32,958 bases of DNA. It comes from Actinomycetota bacterium. Lineage in GTDB: Bacteria > Actinomycetota > Actinomycetes > Streptosporangiales > Streptosporangiaceae. The stretch covers positions 8,508 through 41,465 of the forward strand of contig PMSU01000079.1 of the NCBI GenBank assembly GCA_003168255.1, written 5' to 3'. Each line of letters opens with the position of its first letter. Positions within the stretch are counted from its first letter, which is position 1. The notes under the pieces were generated by a model that did not search any database, was not told the DNA's origin, and saw nothing but the letters and a program-made list of their open reading frames with translations. This document shows positions 7,173 to 14,610 of the stretch, piece by piece. A program made the position numbers and the translations under genes.

Positions 7173-8774
7173 CTAGCCAGCGTCCCCGGGGGCAGGCAGT
7201 CCGGCCAGCGGGCCTGGCGGTAGCTTTCGCAGCTGCCATGCACCGACCACGCACAGCAGCACGGTCGCCACTACGCAAGCGAGCAGGACCGCGGGCGTCA
7301 CTGTGCCTCCCATGAATCTGCCGATGTTCCTCAGCCAGGCTGGCCTAATCGGTATCACGACGCCCGTCGCCATGACGATCACAGTGGGGACCTGCCGGAC
7401 CAGCAGCAGCCAGTCCAGGCGGGAGGCGGGAAACACGGCAAGCATGCAGAACGCGATCGCGTCGTACCAGGGGCGCTGCATCGGCCACAACAGTAGCCAG
7501 GCCAGCATCACCACCAGCGCCGGCCGGATGGCTGGCAGCTGCTGTAGCCCGCGCGGCAGCCGCCCGGCCAGCAACGCGGCCATGGCCACGCAGAGCAGTT
7601 CCGCGATGTGCATCAGCCCTGCGGGTGTGGAATAGGAGGCAAAGCCGAAGGGGTGGTATATCAATCGCCAGAAGCTGTCGAAGGCCACCAGGGAGCTGCC
7701 GATTGCCAGGTCGCGCACTGCGGCATGCCCGACGATCAGGTAGCCGGGAACAATGACCAGGATCGCACCCACGGCCATGGCGGCCAGGGCGCGAAGCGAG
7801 TGCCGAGCTGCCCAGACGGGGCCGATCCCGAGCAGCGCATACGGGGCCTTGACCGCGGCGGCAGCGCCGATGAGAAGGCCAGCGGCCACGGCCTGGCCGA
7901 TGCGCGGCGAGGGTGCCCGGCCGGCTTTGGCCGATGCGCCTCCGCGGGTCAGTCGGGGACGGATGCAGACGAGGCCGAGGAATCCCAGGCCCGCGGCCAG
8001 GCCGTCGCAGTGCGCGCCCGCCACCACATCCCAGATCATGAGCGGATTCACGGTCCACAGCAGGTGAGCGCGGGCCCGGGCTGCCGGATCACCGCGTAGC
8101 AGTCGGTCGAGGGCAAACGCGACCGCGCCGAACGCCACCGAGGACAACAACTTGAGCCAGAAGACGATGCGTGCCATCGACGAGCCGCCCAGCTCCGCCG
8201 CCGCCCACTCCGTCGCGGTGGCCACCGGGCCGTACAGCGATGGTTCATCTCGCCAGCTGCGAGGCGTATACCTGCCCACCGGGTCGCCGCTGAGCCGGAG
8301 CTGTTCCGGGGTCATCCGGTAGGGGCTGTGGCCGATCGCAGCGATCCTGCCGTAGGCCGCGTAGCTGAGGCTGTCAGTAGATCCGGCCGGCGGCAGCAGG
8401 GTCAGCAGGGCAACCGCCGCTACCGCCGCTGGGAGCAGCAGCCGCATGTTCGGCCGGGCGCCGCGCCTGACAGCGATAAGACCGCAAACGACGCCTACTG
8501 TGCCCAGCAGCACCATGGCATAGACCATGGCGGCGACCCGCACTTCTCCCGGATGCACCGGGAACCACAGCGGCGGCACCGGCCAGGTCCGCGGGAGTTT
8601 CGGAACGGCGGAGCTGGGCCCCGACACCGCCACTGCCATCATGAGAAGTACCGAGACGACACTGGCCACCGCGGCGATCCAGCCGAGGACGCCGACGTGT
8701 CGGCCGGGCGGGGTCGGCTCGTTGGTCGGCTGCACCCGGGATTGCGGCGGTCCGGAATCAGTCGTAGTACTCAC
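7173..8774 (-). CDS. MptB-like polyprenol-phosphomannose-dependent mannosyltransferase
   Basis: This polytopic GT-C enzyme of about 533 residues resembles the actinobacterial MptA/MptB-type alpha-1,6-mannosyltransferases, which use polyprenyl-phosphomannose to extend lipoglycans. A first membrane helix is followed by an extracytoplasmic loop with PVPPLWFPVHPGE. The segment STDSLSYAAYGRIAAIGHSPY (from about 132) carries the acidic residue of the first-loop catalytic motif. WTVNPLMIWDVVAGAHCDGLAAGLG and KAPYALLGIGP, both typical of this family, and several more helices follow. I prefer the GTG at 8774, because the 44 residues upstream are Arg/Gly-rich and unlike the family. The gene is divergent from the methyltransferase at 9111. 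The exact substrate in this organism is not determinable. Other polyprenol-dependent mannosylations are possible. Confidence 0.75.
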   Translation of the reverse strand: MSTTTDSGPPQSRVQPTNEPTPPGRHVGVLGWIAAVASVVSVLLMMAVAVSGPSSAVPKLPRTWPVPPLWFPVHPGEVRVAAMVYAMVLLGTVGVVCGLIAVRRGARPNMRLLLPAAVAAVALLTLLPPAGSTDSLSYAAYGRIAAIGHSPYRMTPEQLRLSGDPVGRYTPRSWRDEPSLYGPVATATEWAAAELGGSSMARIVFWLKLLSSVAFGAVAFALDRLLRGDPAARARAHLLWTVNPLMIWDVVAGAHCDGLAAGLGFLGLVCIRPRLTRGGASAKAGRAPSPRIGQAVAAGLLIGAAAAVKAPYALLGIGPVWAARHSLRALAAMAVGAILVIVPGYLIVGHAAVRDLAIGSSLVAFDSFWRLIYHPFGFASYSTPAGLMHIAELLCVAMAALLAGRLPRGLQQLPAIRPALVVMLAWLLLWPMQRPWYDAIAFCMLAVFPASRLDWLLLVRQVPTVIVMATGVVIPIRPAWLRNIGRFMGGTVTPAVLLACVVATVLLCVVGAWQLRKLPPGPLAGLPAPGDAG

Positions 8775-8879
8775 ACCGGTCGATCCGCCTTCCCCGCATC
8801 CCCGTCTCCGGCGTGTGCGCACGAGCGTGTCCGGAGATTTTGTCTGCCGAGGATACCCGAGTAATTGACCGCTCCCCCC

Positions 8880-9086
8880 GGCGGGGAATGGGCTTGACCC
8901 TTTCATTACTTAATAAACAGAGTCGCTATACTTAATGAACGGGATCATTATTTCGGCAGCAGCTGCTCCCGGAGCGCGTCTGCCTGCGGCGGTACCCTGG
9001 CTAATATATGGTGCTCTTCTGTACAGCGAATGTCGGGGTCGCTGTGCCTGGCCACGTTCAGGAGGCTTCCGGGCTGAAGTTGCCGG
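8880..9086. promoter_or_regulatory. A/T-rich divergent promoter region
   Basis: The stretch 8900-8955 is markedly A/T-rich against the local background and lies between two divergent genes. A TATACT hexamer occurs at 8927-8932, and a TTGACC at 8894-8899 is too far upstream for ideal spacing. It probably holds promoters for one or both genes, but exact elements are not assigned. Confidence 0.4.
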
Positions 9087-9110
9087 TTGCCCGTAGGAGA
9101 GTTGGGCCGA

Positions 9111-9899
9111 ATGGAAACCGTGCGTGCTGAGCTGATGTCGCCTGTCGTGGATGAGTTGCGTGGTGACCGGCAGGTCCAGCATGATGTGCTGGTCGCGCTT
9201 GCCGAGTGCCGTAATCATCGCCGGTGGTTCGCGAAGTTCGCCCGCCCTTTCCTAGGTGAGCATCCGATCGAGATCGGCAGCGGGCTTGGTGATTACTCGC
9301 TGGAGTGGATCCCGCACGTCGAGCGGTTCACCGTGACGGAGGCGGATCCGGTGCTGTTCGCCGGGCTGATCGAGCAGATGGCGGCATGGCCGAACGTCGA
9401 GGCGGCGCAGTTGCTGCTGCCGTCGACGGAGCGTGCGCAGCATTCGTGCCTGGTGTCATACAACGTGCTGGAGCACATTGACGATCATGTGGGCGCGCTG
9501 CAGAGCATGGCGCGGCTGGTCCGGGGCGGCGGTTACCTGGTGCTTGTGTGCCCGGCGTTCCCGTTCGCAATGAGCGCGGTGGATGTCGCGACCGGGCATG
9601 TGCGACGGTATACGAAACGGACGATGCGCAAGGCGCTGGCCGATGCCGGGCTCGATGCCGTGTCGGTGCGCTACGCGAATTCTCTGGGGCTGATCTGCTA
9701 TTACGCGTTCACCAGCCTGCTGGGCAAGCAGCCGTCGACTGGCCTGACCATGAAGTTCTATGACCGGCTCGTCGTGCCGGTCATCCGTGCCGTGGAGTCT
9801 GTCATCCGGCCGCCGTTCGGCCAGTCGGTGGTCGCGATCGCCCGGGTGCGGCCGGCCACCGAGGATGTCGAGTCGGGCGGGGACCCTGCTGGGGCGTGA
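9111..9899 (+). CDS. Class I SAM-dependent methyltransferase
   Basis: This soluble methyltransferase-like protein has 262 residues. Motif I, IEIGSGLGDYSLEW (about 53-66), forms the SAM-binding loop. The acidic end of strand 2 lies in FTVTEADP, and the family motif SYNVLEHIDDH (about 116-126) marks the acceptor side of the Rossmann fold. HVRRYTKRTMRKALADAGL then resembles the late region of Methyltransf_11/23-type enzymes. The ATG at 9111 is chosen over the in-frame start at 9087 because AGGAGA at 9095-9100 gives good spacing. The C-terminal half has a long moderately hydrophobic stretch seen in glycan- or lipid-associated methyltransferases. The divergent mannosyltransferase makes an envelope role conceivable, but the substrate is unknown. 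Confidence 0.8.
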   Translation: METVRAELMSPVVDELRGDRQVQHDVLVALAECRNHRRWFAKFARPFLGEHPIEIGSGLGDYSLEWIPHVERFTVTEADPVLFAGLIEQMAAWPNVEAAQLLLPSTERAQHSCLVSYNVLEHIDDHVGALQSMARLVRGGGYLVLVCPAFPFAMSAVDVATGHVRRYTKRTMRKALADAGLDAVSVRYANSLGLICYYAFTSLLGKQPSTGLTMKFYDRLVVPVIRAVESVIRPPFGQSVVAIARVRPATEDVESGGDPAGA

Positions 9900-9952
9900 G
9901 CAGGCCCGGCAGCAGGCGGTGGGAGTGGCTCCCCCCGGCCAGCGATGCAGTG

Positions 9953-9984
9953 CCGGCGTCCTGGTCAGCTGACCAGGACGCCGG
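9953..9984. terminator. 32-bp perfect palindrome downstream of the methyltransferase
   Basis: Two 16-base arms, the left being CCGGCGTCCTGGTCAG, meet at 9968/9969 with no spacer, giving a fully self-complementary 32-mer. It lies 53 bases after the methyltransferase stop, so a transcription-end hairpin is the simplest reading. It lacks a U-tract and has no natural loop. A binding site for a dimeric protein is an alternative. Confidence 0.55.
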
Positions 9985-10664
9985 GACCGACTGCGCAGGG
10001 CTGGCGATCGGCCCGGCCGCGTGCTGCGAGCGACAGGCGTGGTGATCACTCCGGCGAACACCACCAGACCGGCAGGCTCCAGACCCAGTGGTCATCCCAG
10101 CTGACCGGCGAGACCGGCCAGACCCGTCAGCGCCCATGGAGCCAGACCCCGGACGGGCCTGCCTGACCGGTGCAGCACTGCCGCCGACCGTACCTTGCCG
10201 AGTCACTCTCGCCACGCTCACCCCCGCCACCTCGATGGGCACAGTCGTCACTAGCATTCCCGCACAGATCGCTTGAACTATGGCGCGTATAAAGCGCGGT
10301 GTTCTTTATCTCTGGGCAAGGACGATCCGAGTACCTGTAAGTTGCCCGCCAAGCAGCAAAATGTTTCGCGGCGCCATGGGCGGCGGGAGCCGGGGCGCTC
10401 GGTATTCAGTTGCCGAGTCGCGCGCGAGATGCCTTGGCCCGCTAAATCAGGACACTGACGCATGGGTGGCTACAGCGGACCCCGGCGGGATGTCTGGCTG
10501 GTGCCAGGTGACGCCGCGACGGGTGCGCGCGTGGCGGGAGGAACGGAACGAGGTTTCCTGTGATCTGATGCGCGAGTGTCATTGGCTGGTCTGACCTGTC
10601 CGCCGCCCAGGTGCACCCCGCTCATCATGGCGACCTTGCCCCTCGCCGCACGGAATGCTGTCGG
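9985..10664. other. Non-coding stretch with no recognisable gene
   Basis: Short open frames exist on both strands but none shows protein-like composition, a ribosome site or a recognisable motif. The region separates the methyltransferase from the PHA locus and may be decayed coding sequence, as the phaB-like remnant immediately downstream is. Confidence 0.5.
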
Positions 10665-10887
10665 ATGAGCATCCAGATCGACATTCTGGTGAATAATGCC
10701 GGGATCACGATCGACCGCACCGCCGCGAAATGCCGGATGATGGCTGGCGGGAAGGTGGTCGCCGTTGACCTGTCCGGCGCTTTCTGCGGCCTGACAGTCG
10801 TTAGTGAAGGAAGCCATCTTCTAGCTGAACCGGGCGAAGCGACCGGTCGGCGACGGCATCGGCCTGACCGTGAACGCGGTGACGGGG
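10665..10887 (+). pseudogene. Degraded phaB/fabG-like acetoacetyl-CoA reductase remnant
   Basis: One frame from 10665 encodes IQIDILVNNAGITIDRTAAK followed by GGKVVAVDLSGAFCG. These match the NNAG strand, the IT.DRT loop and the V.AVNLSGAF helix of PhaB/FabG short-chain reductases. After a frame change, GIGLTVNAVTG at 10855-10887 matches the later GITVNAVAPG motif. The N-terminal GxxxGxG cofactor loop and the Ser-Tyr-Lys catalytic segment are missing, so this cannot be a working reductase. Its place directly before phaC fits a former phaB-phaC operon. A functional reductase would have to be encoded elsewhere. Confidence 0.65.
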
Positions 10888-10975
10888 CTATCCTCGTTTC
10901 AGGCACTTTGCGTATGAGCTGGTGGTCCGGTCCTTCAACCCCCAGGCAGCACATGAGCAGGCAGGAGCTGACGAG

Positions 10976-12685
10976 ATGACCAGTCAGGAGCCGGCCTGGC
11001 AAGCTGCCGAGGCGGCGATGGAGGCGCTCGGCCCCGAGGCCGGTGAATTCGCCTCCCTCGACATGGCGGGCTTAGGCGAGTCCACGCTCGCCGTGCTGAT
11101 GCGCGCCGCGCGGAGTCCCGGCGACACGGCCCCGGCCGTGCTGCGGTACCTGTCCAGCATGGCAAGGATCGGGCCGGTCGCCGCAGCGCGCTGGCTTGGC
11201 GTTGAAGCGGAACCGCCTGTCCCGGTTGACAAAGACAAGCGGTTCGCTGACCAGTCGTGGAACGACAACCCCGCGTTCTTCGCCGTCCGGCAGGCCTACC
11301 TGGCTGCCGGACGGCTGACCAGCGAACTGCTCGCGGCCGGCGCCGGGGATACCGTAGCTGACGCGAAGGCAGAGCTGGCGGTCGGCTTCATGGTCGACGC
11401 CCTCGCGCCGACGAACTTCCTGCTGACCAACCCGGCGGCGGTCAAGCGCGCCATGGAGACCGGTGGAGCCAGCCTGGCCGCCGGGGCGCGCAACTTCGTC
11501 AGTGACCTCATCAGTAACGGCGGCCGTCCCCGCCAGGTCGACACCAGCCCGTTTGCGATCGGCAAGAATCTCGCCGCCACTCCAGGCAAGATCGTGTTCA
11601 GGAACGAGCTCATGGAGCTCATCCAGTACGCGCCGCAGACACCCAGGGTTCACGCCGTCCCGATGCTCGCCAGCCCGCCGTGGATCAACAAGTACTACAT
11701 CATGGATCTCGCTCCGGGGCGGAGCTTCATCGAGTGGGCGGTCCAGCACGAGCGCACGGTCTTCGCCATCTCCTATCGCAACCCGGACGCCTCGATGCGC
11801 GGCGTGACCCTGGACGACTACCTCATCCACGGCCCGCGCGCAGCACTCGACGTCATCTCCGACATCACCGGCAGTCCCAAGATCGACATCACCGGGCTGT
11901 GTCTGGGCGGCGCTCTGACGGGCATGCTCGCGGCCTATCTCGCCGGGACCGGCGACGACAGGATCGGCTCTCTCACGCTGCTTAATACGATGCTCGACTA
12001 CAGCGAGCCCGGGGTTCTGGGCGCCTTCACCGATGAGCGGACGATCGCGCGCCTCGAGCACGAGATGGCGGCGAAGGGCTACCTTGAGGGCAGCCAGATG
12101 GCCGGTACCTTCGACCTGCTGCGGGCTAATGACCTCATCTTCGGCTACGTGGTGTCGAGCTGGCTGATGGGTCAGGACCCGCCGGCCTTCGACCTCCTCG
12201 CGTGGAACGACGACAGCACCCGCATGCCCGCCGCCATGCACTCGTTCTACCTGCGCAGCCTGTATCTCCGCAACGAGCTGGCCAGAGGCGAGCTGGAGCT
12301 GGCCAGCCAGCAGCTTTCGCTGTCGGAGGTGAAGAACGACACCTACGTGGTGGGTGCCGTCAACGACCACATCGTGCCCTGGCCCGCGTCCTACCAGGCC
12401 ACCAGGCTGCTCGGCGGCAAGGTCCGGTACGTCCTGTCCAGCGGCGGCCATATCGCCGGCATAGTCAACCCGCCTGGCCCCAAGGCCTGGTACGAGGTAG
12501 CCGGCCACAACCCCGAAACCGCCGCCGGCTGGCGCGCCGATGCCGCGAAGAAGGCCGGCTCCTGGTGGCAGGACTGGACCCGGTGGGCGGGACGGCGGGC
12601 TGGCGAACTCGTCAAGCCACCGGCCATGGGCAGCAGCCGGTACCCGGCGACCGGCGATGCGCCTGGCGACTACGTCCTGGGCTGA
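10976..12685 (+). CDS. phaC: Polyhydroxyalkanoate synthase PhaC
   Basis: The enzyme polymerises (R)-3-hydroxyacyl-CoA into polyester on the surface of intracellular granules. The 569-residue length fits class I synthases. A PhaC N-terminal domain contains DKRFADQSWNDNPAFFAVRQAYL. The alpha/beta-hydrolase core follows with PPWINKYYIMDL and the nucleophile elbow GLCLGG, where Cys309 replaces the lipase serine. VGAVNDHIVPW supplies the catalytic Asp464, and SSGGHIAGIVNPP supplies His492. The ATG at 10976 is chosen because AGGAG at 10963-10967 precedes it by eight bases. The upstream in-frame GTG at 10922 has no such site. The phaB-like remnant upstream and the phasin downstream support the assignment. 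The small-subunit partners PhaE and PhaR of class III and IV synthases are not seen. Confidence 0.95.
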   Translation: MTSQEPAWQAAEAAMEALGPEAGEFASLDMAGLGESTLAVLMRAARSPGDTAPAVLRYLSSMARIGPVAAARWLGVEAEPPVPVDKDKRFADQSWNDNPAFFAVRQAYLAAGRLTSELLAAGAGDTVADAKAELAVGFMVDALAPTNFLLTNPAAVKRAMETGGASLAAGARNFVSDLISNGGRPRQVDTSPFAIGKNLAATPGKIVFRNELMELIQYAPQTPRVHAVPMLASPPWINKYYIMDLAPGRSFIEWAVQHERTVFAISYRNPDASMRGVTLDDYLIHGPRAALDVISDITGSPKIDITGLCLGGALTGMLAAYLAGTGDDRIGSLTLLNTMLDYSEPGVLGAFTDERTIARLEHEMAAKGYLEGSQMAGTFDLLRANDLIFGYVVSSWLMGQDPPAFDLLAWNDDSTRMPAAMHSFYLRSLYLRNELARGELELASQQLSLSEVKNDTYVVGAVNDHIVPWPASYQATRLLGGKVRYVLSSGGHIAGIVNPPGPKAWYEVAGHNPETAAGWRADAAKKAGSWWQDWTRWAGRRAGELVKPPAMGSSRYPATGDAPGDYVLG

Positions 12686-12764
12686 TTTCCTCGCGGCTAG
12701 CTCACGGCCTTCCTGGCAGCTAGCCCCGCCGCTTGGCCCGTACTCTGCCCTGCCCCTAGTCCTC

Positions 12765-12816
12765 CTCTGCCCCCACTCTGCCCCTGCCCCCACTCTGCCC
12801 CTGCCCCCACTCTGCC
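12765..12816. repeat. C-rich 17-bp tandem array with G-quadruplex potential
   Basis: The 17-base unit ACTCTGCCCCTGCCCCC occurs at 12775-12791 and 12792-12808, flanked by partial copies. Five runs of at least four C lie between 12770 and 12808, so the minus strand satisfies the four-G-run pattern for a G-quadruplex. The array sits between phaC and the phasin promoter, on the template strand for rightward transcription. Confidence 0.8.
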
Positions 12817-12818
12817 TC

Positions 12819-12857
12819 CGCGCCCTGCTTGACAAATCAAGCAGGGCGCGATAAATA
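12819..12857 (+). promoter_or_regulatory. Phasin promoter overlapped by a 14-bp inverted repeat
   Basis: TTGACA at 12829-12834 and TAAATA at 12852-12857 are separated by 17 bases, close to the housekeeping-sigma consensus. A perfect inverted repeat, CGCGCCCTGCTTGA (12819-12832) with its complement at 12837-12850 around a 4-base loop, covers the -35 element and the spacer. It could be a repressor operator. The same hairpin followed by an A/T-rich run could also end phaC transcripts. Confidence 0.65.
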
Positions 12858-12889
12858 TAGTTATCAAGAGAAAATCCTGAGGAGGAATC

Positions 12890-13210
12890 ATGGTCGAGTC
12901 CCGCACCCTGGGCCAGGTTCAGGAGGAGATCCTGAACACGGTCCGCAAGAGCCAGGCAGCAGTAATCGACGCGCTCCAGACCTGGACCGCCACGGTCCGG
13001 TCGATCACCCCGGAGCTGCCCGACGTGAACGTGCCCTTCGCTGACAAGCTGCCCAAGCCGCAGGAGCTCGTCGCAACTGCCTACAACTTCGCCGAGCAGT
13101 TGCTGGCCAGCCAGCGCAAGTTCGCCGAGGATGTCCTGCAGGCGACCGCGCCGCTGCTGCCCGGCAAGGAAGACGCCCCGGCCAGGAAGAACGGCTCAGC
13201 GGCGAAGTAA
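12890..13210 (+). CDS. Phasin-like PHA granule-associated protein
   Basis: This 106-residue, probably mostly helical protein resembles small actinobacterial phasins, which coat PHA granules and control their size and number. The central part is amphipathic: EEILNTVRKSQAAVIDALQT, a Pro-containing hinge (LPDVNVPFADKLPKPQEL), then YNFAEQLLASQRKFAEDVLQAT. The Lys/Ala-rich tail ends at TAA. An AGGAGG ribosome site at 12880-12885 lies four bases before the ATG, and a near-consensus promoter is present, so high expression is expected. That fits an abundant structural protein. The position directly after phaC is the main evidence, since phasins have weak sequence signatures. Confidence 0.75.
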   Translation: MVESRTLGQVQEEILNTVRKSQAAVIDALQTWTATVRSITPELPDVNVPFADKLPKPQELVATAYNFAEQLLASQRKFAEDVLQATAPLLPGKEDAPARKNGSAAK

Positions 13211-13553
13211 AAACACACGCCATGCGCGCGGCGGGCCCGAACGGGTTCGCCGCGCGATCGTATTTGCTTACGGTAGTGAGCCGCTCCTGACGGAACAGTG
13301 CCGTGTGCGCGGGATACCCAGATGGCGGCGCTGGCCATGACCGGCTGGATGACGAGCAGAAGACCGCTCTCTCCTGGCCGTCTATCAGAGCATGCCCGCC
13401 CCCGCGGTCTGGCCGCGACGGTCGTTAGGCTCGGTGCAGCGGGCGCGACGGCGCTGGGCGGTCGTTAGGCCTGGTGCAGCGGGCGCGACGGCGCTGGGCG
13501 GCGCACGGGACCGTCATGTCCGGTTCGCGACGGCACGGACTGCATACGCCCCG
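13211..13553. other. Intergenic stretch with a 40-bp tandem repeat
   Basis: No gene is supported here. The phasin (rightward) and GNAT (leftward) genes converge on this gap, which contains the repeat described separately at 13421-13500. No clear intrinsic terminator is visible. Confidence 0.5.
13421..13500. repeat. 40-bp tandem duplication
   Basis: The 40-base unit at 13421-13460 (begins GTCGTTAGGC, ends GCGCTGGGCG) is repeated at 13461-13500 with two substitutions (TC versus CT at the eleventh and twelfth bases). It is noncoding. Confidence 0.9.
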
Positions 13554-14090
13554 CTACGCCGGCCCGGCGAGGTCCGCGGGACGGAGCCGGAACTGCTGTA
13601 GGCGCAGGTTGTGGTACTTCTCGGTCTCGCCGACCCATTCCATGCCGATACGGCGCACCGTTGCTGCGGCGCGCGCATTGGCAGGCCGCACGACCGCGAT
13701 GACCTGTTCTATGCCCTGCTCGAACGCCCACCGCGCCAGTGCTAGCCCGGTCTCAGCGGCGTAGCCGTGGCCCCAGGCTTCCGGGTGCAGTTGCCAGCCG
13801 ATCTCGAACTCATCATCTGGCAGCAGCGGCAGCAGGGTCGCTCCGCCGATGAGGCGCCCGTCCTGGCGAAGCTCAATCGCCCAGCGGCCGGCCGGCGCCA
13901 GCATGCGCGCATCCTCGGTAACCCACTGCTGAAGGACCAGGCGCATGGCCGCCGGGTCGTGAACCCTGTCCATCGCCGGGGCAAGCCACCGCGCGACCTC
14001 GGCATCGCCGTAGGTACCCAGCCCTGCTGCGGCATCATTGACGTTCCACGGTCGCAGGACAAGGCGCTCGGTGAGCAATCGTTGGGCCAT
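13554..14090 (-). CDS. GNAT-family N-acetyltransferase (RimJ/RimL-like)
   Basis: This acetyl-CoA-dependent acetyltransferase has 178 residues. The opening MAQRLLTERLVLRPWNVNDA is the classic start of RimJ/RimL-type GNATs. FEIGWQLHPEAWGHGYAAETG contains the acetyl-CoA pyrophosphate-binding loop (W-G-x-G-Y-A form), followed by ARWAFEQGIEQVIAVVRPANARAAATVRRIGM, which matches the usual V.P.N..S....KLGM end. The substrate could be a ribosomal-protein N-terminus or a small amine and is not predictable. I prefer the ATG at 14090, since it aligns with the family start. A GTG six bases further upstream (14096) is also possible. It is the last of three minus-strand genes after the lipase and VOC genes, with gaps that argue against tight coupling. 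Confidence 0.88.
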   Translation of the reverse strand: MAQRLLTERLVLRPWNVNDAAAGLGTYGDAEVARWLAPAMDRVHDPAAMRLVLQQWVTEDARMLAPAGRWAIELRQDGRLIGGATLLPLLPDDEFEIGWQLHPEAWGHGYAAETGLALARWAFEQGIEQVIAVVRPANARAAATVRRIGMEWVGETEKYHNLRLQQFRLRPADLAGPA

Positions 14091-14194
14091 CGGCACACGA
14101 TAACTGGGACGTCAGCCACCGTCGCACGCAAGGGCGTCTGCCGGCACGCCGCGCATGGCTGGTCATCTCAACCCAGGTAGCCGCTATGCCCTCG

Positions 14195-14566
14195 TCAGTC
14201 GGTGAGCGTTCTCTTCGGACGTATCACGCAGAATTCGTTTCCCTCGGGGTCGGCGAGGACCGTCCACGACTCAGCGCCGGTCTGTCCGATATCGACCCGC
14301 CGCGCGCCAAGCGCGAGAAGGCGCGCGATCTCTTGGTCCCGGTCGTCGGCGCCTGTGGTGAGGTCGAGGTGAATACGGTTCTTGACCGTCTTAGCATCGG
14401 TCACTGGCATGAAGCACATGCCGACTGGCGCGTTCTCATCGGGCCCAATGACGATCTCGCGCTCACGCTCGGACAGGACCGTCCAGTCGAGCGCCTGCGT
14501 CCAGAACCGGGCCAGGTCCGGCAGATCATGAGTGTCCACGACTATGTGGTGAAGTCTCACAGGCAT
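14195..14566 (-). CDS. VOC-family (glyoxalase/dioxygenase-like) protein
   Basis: This 123-residue single-domain member of the vicinal oxygen chelate superfamily has the paired beta-alpha-beta-beta-beta pattern. MPVRLHHIVVDTHDLPDLARFW is the first module. RIHLDLTTGADDRDQEIARLLALGARRV is the second. It closes with WTVLADPEGNEFCVIRP, a family hallmark whose Glu is often a metal ligand. VOC proteins of this size may be lyases, isomerases, dioxygenases or drug-binding resistance proteins. None can be chosen here. The longer in-frame extension to 14917 is rejected because it is low-complexity and antisense to the lipase gene. Confidence 0.85.
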   Translation of the reverse strand: MPVRLHHIVVDTHDLPDLARFWTQALDWTVLSEREREIVIGPDENAPVGMCFMPVTDAKTVKNRIHLDLTTGADDRDQEIARLLALGARRVDIGQTGAESWTVLADPEGNEFCVIRPKRTLTD

Positions 14567-14610
14567 GTCGTTCAGTATGCGCGGCGAGCCGCCGGGGGAA
14601 CGCGGCGAGG

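Noticed and set aside
9596..9612. GMCDG-like reading as an MftA tail
   Set aside because: It is an out-of-frame reading inside the methyltransferase, lacks the VY terminus, and is far from the mft genes.
10665..10979. Functional short-chain reductase upstream of phaC
   Set aside because: The cofactor-binding loop and catalytic Tyr-Lys are missing and the later motif is in another frame, so it is treated as a remnant.
11072..12835. 587-codon minus-strand open frame opposite phaC
   Set aside because: It is a compositional shadow of phaC, has no recognisable domain, and its start lies in the C-rich repeat.
12765..13500. CRISPR-like array
   Set aside because: The repeats are contiguous tandem copies with no spacers, and no cas gene is present.
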